NCBI GenBank assembly: GCA_023375675.1
Contig: JALQBC010000004.1
Span: forward strand, 496,001-560,000
Direction of reading: 5' to 3'
DNA: 64,000 nucleotides
From: Cytospora piceicola
Lineage: Eukaryota; Ascomycota; Sordariomycetes; Diaporthales; Cytosporaceae
Both the position numbers and the translations under genes were made by a program. The notes under the pieces were generated by a model. That model was not told the origin of the DNA. It ran no database searches and saw nothing but the letters and a program-made list of their open reading frames with translations. Below are positions 55,881 through 64,000 of the stretch, piece by piece. Every line of letters starts with the position of its first letter. Position 1 is the first letter of the stretch.

Positions 55881-58830
55881 GGGATCATGGATCATGAGTG
55901 ATGATGAAGAGAAGAAAGGATCTACCATCTGGCCCCGGGGGCCGCTTCCGCTTCCGTTTATTAATTAATTAGTCCGGTCTATTTACAGAGCCTCCAACAG
56001 GCAATATTACATACCCTTTCCATCGACATCTACCTTCTAGTTCCTTATTCTGGTATACGCACGACAATAAGACGGAACCCGAGTACATATGTACTCATGT
56101 TCCTCCACGTCACTGCTATGTGTTGTGATGTTCCTGGCTGACACTTTTGTCTCCGAGACCACAAGGAGCCATGGACGACTGAGGAATACTAGGTATGACT
56201 CCAACTTGGGATGAGTTAGAGACCACAAAGGATACATACGGGTACAAGAAGGTGACGGCATGGCTGGAGAGCCAGATGGTGTTGCACCTCCCGATTCTTT
56301 ATCTTCCTTCCTACGCCGGAAGGCCGTTAGGGGCCAGAACTCCACTCTGACAATACATACATGTCTTGGATGGAATGACGGATCTTGTTTTGGTCCCCAG
56401 CTGAAGGTCTTTGGTACCAGAGCATTCCGGGAGTGTCTAATGGGACACCCGAGTGGCCAGACGTACTTGGGCTACTTCGTGACTTTAGCACACTGGACCC
56501 GAGGGAGCCTTTTCCCTGCGAGGGGAGGGTACGATGCTGCAGCCACCGGACAGTGTTCCCTGTGCTTGCGCTTACAGGGCTTCCTCGAGGTCCAACAAGA
56601 AGGCGAGGGCATAGGTCTCCCCCAGGCACCGTTCCGGCCATCACCAACCTATCGGGTCGAAACCGGAAGGGCTGTCAGGAAAGGCAACTTGGGATCGAGT
56701 GACTCTACTCGACGTATTGCGGACTTCGGTAGTGGCGCCGCACCTCAATACTACCGGTGAGCAGTTATCCCGCCGTCTGTCTCACTTGATGGCTGGTCTT
56801 TAATCTGGACTCAACGTCGTTTCACCCACCTGCACCTCTTGATGGTCGGATTTTATTCTTCAGCGGAAATGGCGCCGCCCGCCACCACCCTATGGCTCCG
56901 TTGGGTGGGTCGGTGGTGTACCCCTATCGACGGCCACCATCACCTCCCATCTACCTCCCATCACCCGGACGCAGGTCCAGACCTTCGAGCCCGGACGACA
57001 AGACCGCGCTGGGCCCCAGGTCCACAGAAGCAGGCCTCGCCACCATGAGGAGACACTATCAGGCTGCGCAAGCCTCGGACACCACGCGAGCCCGCCATGC
57101 TGATACCTGCCTGCCAAGTCACCCGCCGGTAGTGGGCAGGTCCCCCGAGGTTCCCACTGGACCACTGGGTCCCATCATCGATCTGGGGTTTCACGACGAC
57201 CGAGCTGCGAGATCTCATTATTGGGGGCGGCTGGGCCGAGACTGTCACAAGATTCCGTAGTCAAGGGTTGGGGCCAGAGGCAAAACATCAAGCCCTTCCG
57301 TTTCCTTCCTCTCCCTTCCACCCGAGTAAACTCCTGATTCTTTTGCGCCTTATTCTTGTTCTTCGAGGTGTCACAGCAGCATGGCAGCCTCCTCAGTGGA
57401 ACAGGAAGGTGAGACATGTACAAATATCAGAGTGGCATGGGGGCCTAGCAGGATGCGGTGGCGCGAGGTGCGCGATGTGGACCTGAACTGCGACTATGAT
57501 GCCCGGGACTGACTGATGGCGTCGCGGGACGAACTGGCAAGGCGTAAAATGAGGAGAGGAGGCTGTTATGCTGTACCTCGTGAGTAGGGCAGATGTCCAG
57601 TATCATCTAGTCAGCACTGCTCTCTTTCTTGTCTCGTATTGGGAGAAAGTGGGGGGGGGGGGTGGTGTGGTCGAGCAAACGAACCGCTTCACCAGGCTGA
57701 AGTGGCATATGAGGCCACCCATAGGTTGGATCTGACAGAGCCTTTGGCCATCTCGGCTGGCTTGAGATCCACAATAGATTGGTGAGTGCCTCACTTCACC
57801 ACCCGATATTGGTCACAGTGGAGACCATGGTGGCCTCGAGAGGCACGAAGTCGCCGCAACGTGGACACCGGGGAAGAGGAGTGGCCACGAATGGCTGGGC
57901 GCCCTGGCTGCCCAAGTGCAAGCAAACTATGGCGGCCGCGATGATGATGGACTGTTCTTAGAGGCGAACGTGTTCTTGATCCGGAACCAGTTGACAGTTC
58001 CCCGGAGATTTCACATATCCAGAAGTGTAGATTTTATTCCCCGTGTTTTGCTTTTTTCCAAGGGTATGTCTGCCCAGGGTCTGGTGATCATTATCTTATG
58101 CTTATACCATTGCATTGAGAACAGGGGATTGTTGGAATCGAACTTCCTTGTTATTCATTACTTGTTCTGCTTCGTCCAATTTCCTTCAAACTTCCCTAGG
58201 GTTCTTTGCGAGAAAGTAACTCATGACGAAGTGCTCGGATCTTGACTCCCAGCACCGACTCCACTGAGGTCCTTTCGTGAAAGTCAACATCGAAGGACGG
58301 ACACCGTAGATGTCAGAAAAAGAAACTTGCCGCTCATAGATCCACATTATTCGGTTCCAGATGGTCAACCTTGATATACCGATGTGCCACGTTGGAGAGC
58401 ATGTCTCCGGGGATTTCCCCGAAGGCACATGTCTTTTGAACATCACCCCGGGACAGCTCCGTCACACATGTTTTTCTGGCTCATAAGATGGATGTTAAGG
58501 AGCCCAAAGGTCGGATTACAAATGCTCCTCTCGCGCTGGAGGCTTTGTTATCTCGACTGCCTGGCAAAGCCAGGTCAGATTTACTGAGCCAGCCACTTTT
58601 CGCAACCTTGACTTAACATTTCTCTACAACGTCGAATGTCCAAATTTGAGACCTGAGGTTCTTTCGTCAGTTCTAAAGACACAAGAGGTATCCCTTGGGT
58701 CATGACTGACTGTAATTACCTCCAATATGGCGATAACTTTACCGATATATCTATCTTTCGTTGAATTTGGCAAGGCTTCCGCCAGAGCATCCCTTCACTT
58801 TGCCTTCACATGCTTATCTGTGCTATTGTC

Positions 58831-58898
58831 CGCCGTGGTGGCGCCGCAAGGCGGCGCCAGCCATAGCCTCCCGAAGGCTCCCGAAGGCTATGGCGGCG
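58831..58898. repeat. GC-rich three-way-junction palindrome
   Basis: Outer arms CGCCG (58831-58835) and CGGCG (58894-58898) enclose two hairpins. The first is GGCGCCGC (58840-58847), loop AAG, GCGGCGCC (58851-58858), a perfect 8-bp stem. The second is GCCATAGCCT (58860-58869) with AGGCTATGGC (58885-58894), a perfect 10-bp stem. The outer and second stems share base 58894, so one pair must give way. The second loop contains a direct repeat of CTCCCGAAGG. Confidence 0.8.
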
Positions 58899-61800
58899 TG
58901 TCTTCCCTAGGCGAGTACTGATATTAGTTGCAGTGAATTTTCCTCCTATCAGACAGACCTCGTCAGATGGTTCTGGGGCCTTCCAGCCGTTCTCGCTCTG
59001 TCCCCCCACCCTCTGTAGCGGGCAGTCCCCAGCGTCCCTTCGGAGCCGAGTAGGGTGGTCCTCGGGATTGTCGGCGGGCGTAACCCTCGTCGTCCTTGTT
59101 GTTGTTATCGTGTCTGTGCGGCATGTGGCGCGCGCCGTGGGTGTTATCTACCTTTACATGGTCGCCCCGCCTCCTGCCGGGGAGGTGATATGTTCAGGTA
59201 CATGGCTGCTCACAGGAGAAGGATTGTTGTTGGATTTGTCCCTATCGAGACTTGAACTTCTCCAAAAACAACCACGCTCACGGGCGTTGTTCCTCGGTCA
59301 CGGCTCAGACTTAGGTTCGTACAGAAGTACGGCTGATCTCGGACGAAGAACGTTGCTGGATGTAGGAATCTCCCCCTTCAGCCACCGTGGGCGGAATTCT
59401 TACACCACGCCGAGTTCTGCCCGAGACACGACCATATCGAAAACAAGCTACGTTGGCTATGTCCTTTCTTGGCTTTGTATATCGGTTAGCAGTTATCCAA
59501 CCAGCCAGCGCCATGTGAGAACAAGTGGGGAATGCCAGAGCCTCGATCTTCATTTTCATCAGAGCGGGCTTGACTTCAAGACGTACGTGTAACTCCCCCG
59601 CCAGGCAACCGGAAGGCGAAGGAGTACCTGGTTCAGCTGGATTCTGCATCCTCACAGGCTGAAAGATACTGTATCGTCGAGCCCTGGCTCGACATCCGGT
59701 TGGATAGGAATAGCAGAGTAATTATATGCCTGCAGGGTGCGACCCCATCTAGCAGAACAATGCATGGTCTTAGCGGTGAGAAAATTGCTCTGATAGGCTG
59801 CGCGAGAATCAGTGGGTGTCGACTCGAAACGCCTTCACGTGGTGCCAGGACCTTTCCCTCCAGGACAAGGCACGACTGCATGATGGTGTTGCTGGCCGTT
59901 GGGGGCCGGAAGACTTAGGTAGTGGGTACAAGAGCGCGCGGTTTCTCCTATCCACTCCATGGTCTGCTGGACGCCAGAAGAAACAACCAAGAGGAGCCAC
60001 GAAGTCGGCGCTGCCAGCCGAGACCTTAAAACGTCAATGGCGAGATGAGTCGAAACCAAACGATATGGAGACTGCATGGCCCATCAACACAGGGTTGCCT
60101 TGACGGACGCCGGCTCGGCGTTCAGCCCAACCTTGAAACTTGTAGACTGCAAGGCTCATCCTGAACCTGGATCTCATAGTTGCTGTGATGGTCAGTGTTA
60201 GCTTTGATGCTGGACCAAGCGTACATACATACCTTGCACGAATCCAGGCTGTGGATGCGTTGACCATCATGCAAGCCTGGGACCCTGAGTAGGACGAGCC
60301 GACCAAGTGACTACTATCTTCCTGGCCCTTCCCTCGGGAAGTCTAGAAGCCCGTCCCCAGCCGGTTGAGACGTGATAGGCGTCCGCTCCCATGATGTATG
60401 TGCTTCAAGTTCAGTTGCATGGACTTTGCTCCGCAACGGACGCGCTTCCGCTCATTGGATACTGGCTACGGTTCGCTGCATTCTCCACCAGAGCGACAAC
60501 ATGTCACTCGTGTGAACAAGTCATGTCGTCCCACGATTGCACAAGAAGCACATGGCCGGGCGGCGGATCCATCAGCTTTAGCGAGGCGGTACAGGCTGCA
60601 CCATCCCGCCGTCGGACCACAGCACATCGCGCAAAGTCGCGGCGGCGGTCAAAAAACCAAGATATGCTTTCCCCGGCCCAAGATGTCCCTGCCGCGGAGT
60701 TAGCTGCTCTGCTGAAGAACACCCTGGGCTGGACGAGACGGTGGAGTTGGGAGCTGAAAGCACGATTAGGCTTTGACACTGAAGATCACCGTATTGATCG
60801 TATTGATGTACCAGGATGCCGCTCAGACATACATCTCCCAGGATCGAGAGTGTCTTAACGCCTGACGGTGATGGACTTCTCGTCTCATGTATTTCGATTA
60901 GATTCGTAAAAGTATGCCCGTATCAATGGAAAGCGTCCAAGTCCAAAGAATTCCCTTCCTTGCATGGGACAGTCACGATGAAGATGCTCCCGACGGCACC
61001 GACAACAAATTATGCATGCATTGCCGTTGAACTTGAAAGACGAACATGCTTCGGAACAGTGACGAGAACTTTGCCTGTGTTAATTTCCACCGGCACATGC
61101 CGAAGAAAGATTCCAACCGTAAAAGTCGGTGATATCGAAAAACCCCTACCCCCTTTCCAGTTGTATTTGCTATGTACCAGTATGTCTCCCCCGGTTTTTC
61201 GCTCCCCACCAAAAAGAAAATCCAGACATGTCCAGACTGCTTCCGTCTCAGATCCCCATCCGGCGCAGACCTCGCTGCCACAGTAGCAGTAAAATTGTGG
61301 GATCAATAAGAATGGGGGTGTGTCGTCGTTGGGTCCCAGTAAGCCTTACTCATGGCGCATATGGCGGATCGACAAAGTCCACCCAGTGCCACATGATGCA
61401 AATGTCACCCGATGTCGCATTTCGGCAGGCGAGCCTCATTTCGCATCTTGCATGTTGCAGCAGCGGCCGGCATAACATACAGGTACTCGGCATAATACAT
61501 ACACAGGACCCGGAATAGATGACAGCCGGCCAGCCAGGTGCTGCTGCAACTCTGGTGCTGCTACAGCTGCAGGCCCCATGCTTTTCTGTTTCACCATGGT
61601 AGGGCGCAGGGGAAGAAGGAAATCGGGTTAGCGACGGATGTGAGCTGGTGCGGTGAGGCGGTGCACACTTTGTGCCGGCTCCAGCCTGTGTGGACTGACT
61701 ACACCAGCAGACCAGTAGATGCGTAGTTCACACGAGGCCAAATCAGGCGTGGGAGGGAGCGCATGCTTTTCTTTCTTTTCTGGTATCAATGCCAGACGTT

Positions 61801-63346
61801 TCCAAGCAAGGGCGGTCATATGTCAAGTTGATTTGTGGTTGGGAGCAGGTAGTGTAGATATGATACTGCGCGATCGATTGTCCAGCCGGCCCAATGCATA
61901 CAGAAGCAGAGAAGCTGTTTCCAGAGATGGAGTTGGTTTTTTGTTTCCTGATTTGGCAAATGAGGATTAGGCATCCAGGTCTCTGTCGTAAGCAGTGATG
62001 CCCAAGGTTCGTCGGCTTAGTCGCCTGATGGTCGAGGAGACAACACTGGCTCTGGCAAGGAGAACCTTGGTGCCAGGGTCCAGCCGGGGGATGGCATGAA
62101 TAGAATGTCGGCCTTATGTGGCTTTCTTTTCCTGCGGGTGGCGGTCGTAGTTGTTGGTGACTGCAAATACTTACTTGACTGTGCACAAGGTGCTGGGTCA
62201 CTCCATGGTTGGAAGCTGGTGGGGCGCTCAGATGCTCCAACCGGCATTCCCTTGACTGATGGCTTGTTTTGGAACCTTGGAACATAAGAGCGGGCCTTGA
62301 TGATGATGACAGGACCGAGTAGGCATAGTTGTTTGGGTTTCTACTGTTGACGACCCATCTTGGTTCGCATGGGGGACTATTCTGGGCAAATGAGATGGGA
62401 TAAAATAGGGTGAGGCTTCATGGGACCCTGTGGGACTTGGGTGGAAATATGAAGAAGTAAGACCTGATTTGTTCATTTGACCAGTCTTTGCTTACTCAGG
62501 GCCAACATAACCCCTCCAACCTCCAGCTCTCAAACGGAGGGTAAAACGGAGAGCAGTCTTTCGATATTGCGAACATCTATATCATTACAATTCTGGCCGT
62601 ACAATTAACCATTTACATATTTCGCAGAAGTAGATGATGCTCAAAGCGAACCATCTATGGATGTCAAGCAGGTCTAGCCTAGCGATACTCGGGTGATGCA
62701 AGGCATTACCTGTGGAAATCAAATAGTCAGAAATATTCAGGAGTGTTTGTCCTGACATTCCTCTCAAGTGTATAGCCTATGCCCTACTGCACATGTGTAC
62801 TATGGGAGCCTTTCTCCTGTTCATAGATTCAGAGTAGACCGGAAGACCCGAATTGGACATCGGGAAGGCACACGGTCAAAACACGCCATAGGTTGTAATG
62901 TTCCGCCCATCAGCTAACGGATACTAGTGGCTGAGCATCTCGTCTCAACGGTCATATTGGTGAATGGAATACATACGACATGTACTCTCATGCACCTCTG
63001 TGTATACCTGGGTACCCAGTACGTCATCCACCACCCAGAGAAACGAAGTCCACACTCACGGATGAGTACGCGAGATGCGAGACGTTTCCACAAAAGGTGG
63101 CTCGAGCTTCGATGTGCCGGCGTGGACCCAGAAACCCCGGTCGGTTGGAGATCAATCTGCGCAGGGCGGTCCTCGAATGTACGGTCTTTGTCATCAGAAT
63201 CGACTTTCTAGGACCAGGCACGGGCGGGCAGGGCAGGCTAGACGTGCCAAAAGGCTCGCAGATCCGGTCCTGTCCACCGTACTGCGTAAATCAAGGCCGC
63301 GTCTAGACCGAATCATGGAAATGAGCCTCAAGGCTACGACCAGACC

Positions 63347-63991
63347 TTAGTTCAAGCCACAGCGTACTGGGTACAGTAAGTACTGGGGTAGGTGGGGACG
63401 AGTACTGCCCTCCGCTATTTCTGTATGTAGGTATACCGTGGTACTTACAACGCAGAATGGCTGGAGTCCCGCGTCCGGGGACCCAGGCGCGCTTAGTACC
63501 CTGGTACCGTGGGGGATAAGTGGGTTCGCTGCAGGTATGGCGAGAGGATCACCGGCAGAAGTGGACTTCAGACACGCCGTGGATCCTTTAATCTGGATGT
63601 CACTCTTCCCGGGGGTGAGCCTATCCAGCCGCGGATCGAAGAATGACAGTGGAGACCGGAAACGACCTCGGATCCGAAAGCGAAATGCCAGCAATGAGAC
63701 ATTCAAGCGGCTGATGGTGGAGAGAAGAAACAAAACGCCAAGAAACAATTCCGTCGTGGTTCTCCATCGGTTTTGTCCATGGAAACAATGGGGTTGCTGT
63801 TTCTTTTCCCCATGGAACCATTGGATTAGCCCGATCCTCCTGCTCAACGGTCGGGGGAAGAAAAGCAAGCAGACATTCCGTGTAACCGCGATATGGCCAC
63901 TGGGCAACTGCGCAGCCGCTTCCGCGTCCTGTATACGGACGTCGTGGTCCGCCTCAGCCACGCGTACCGTACCATACTTTCCCGATGGCAT
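63347..63991 (-). CDS. Doubtful 214-aa ORF at the right edge
   Basis: Starts with ATG at 63991. The first 36 codons have a plausible composition (VRVAEADHDVRIQDAEAAAQ), after which it becomes basic and aromatic without recognisable motifs. It might be a first exon of a gene or simply chance. I do not recognise it. Confidence 0.18.
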   Translation of the reverse strand: MPSGKYGTVRVAEADHDVRIQDAEAAAQLPSGHIAVTRNVCLLFFPRPLSRRIGLIQWFHGEKKQQPHCFHGQNRWRTTTELFLGVLFLLSTISRLNVSLLAFRFRIRGRFRSPLSFFDPRLDRLTPGKSDIQIKGSTACLKSTSAGDPLAIPAANPLIPHGTRVLSAPGSPDAGLQPFCVVSTTVYLHTEIAEGSTRPHLPQYLLYPVRCGLN

Positions 63992-64000
63992 AACGGGATT

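Larger units (their letters stand above)
55881..64000. other. 8 kb with no convincing gene
   Basis: Frames up to about 220 codons occur (for example 58933-59592 + from a GTG), but they overlap each other on both strands, show no family motifs and no paired splice signals. GC content is ordinary, so it does not look like RIP-mutated, AT-rich repeat DNA. It includes a 12-G run at 57651-57662, the three-way-junction palindrome at 58831-58898 and a possible gene start at the right edge. TACCTAGGTA copies, common elsewhere, are absent here. Confidence 0.5.

Noticed and set aside
56260..56760. 166-codon + strand frame
   Set aside because: Overlaps a 106-codon antisense frame; composition like random GC-balanced DNA; no start context or splice partners.
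58933..59592. 219-codon + strand frame in the gene-free right block
   Set aside because: Begins at GTG, has one hydrophobic stretch but no motif, and is overlapped by equally plausible short frames on the other strand; not enough to call a gene.

Overview
This window looks like nuclear DNA from a filamentous ascomycete, most likely a Sordariomycete-type member of Pezizomycotina. The support is: short GT..AG introns (about 48-150 bp) with fungal-style branch sites; a tRNA gene carrying a short intron after the anticodon; genes on both strands, widely spaced, with no operons; and fungal families such as Rox3/Med19, an Ams2/Spt21-like GATA protein, GH76 mannanase, Zn2Cys6 and 2EXR proteins. Many intergenic stretches carry the palindrome TACCTAGGTA, often inside longer AGGTACCT/TAGGTAGG arrays. 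All gene models were assembled by eye from reading frames and splice signals. Exon sums were checked to be multiples of three, but nothing was checked against a database.

Layout. 0-8.9 kb: a low-confidence C-terminal fragment at the left edge, an ATF/CREB-type bZIP factor (-), a 4.3 kb gene-free stretch, the small RPA subunit Rfa3 (+), and an open frame that continues in the same phase beyond the Rfa3 stop. 9.3-13.4 kb: an Ams2/Spt21-like GATA protein (-). 14.8-17.6 kb: mitochondrial 3-hydroxyisobutyryl-CoA hydrolase (-), divergent from Sm D2 (+). 17.9-24.7 kb: dihydroxyacetone kinase, a GH76 GPI-type mannanase and a SET/Vps75-like NAP histone chaperone (all -). 25.5 kb: tRNA-Glu(CUC). 26.0-32.8 kb: a 2EXR/F-box-like protein, Mediator subunit Med19, and a divergent CAX (Ca2+/H+ exchanger)-like membrane protein with a puzzling in-frame 5' segment (all -). 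33.2-36.4 kb: a six-exon Zn2Cys6 transcription factor (-). 39.9-41.8 kb: a Ser/Thr-rich single-span membrane protein (-). 45.1-55.9 kb: four + strand genes, namely a DUF676-type lipase, an Afg3-like m-AAA protease, a Bor1-type transporter and a MARVEL-like four-span protein. 55.9-64 kb: about 8 kb with no convincing gene, holding one striking GC-rich three-way-junction palindrome.

Functionally this is mostly ordinary housekeeping content: DNA replication (Rfa3), histone gene control and chromatin (Ams2-like, SET/Vps75-like), transcription (Med19, bZIP, Zn2Cys6), splicing (Sm D2), mitochondria (HIBCH, m-AAA), glycerol metabolism (Dak), wall and membrane proteins. I see no secondary-metabolite cluster, transposon, CRISPR array or defence island. 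The features most worth a second look are the in-frame extension after the Rfa3 stop, the CAX-like protein that lacks the acidic residues of both alpha repeats, the dispersed TACCTAGGTA palindrome, and the 58.8 kb three-way-junction element.
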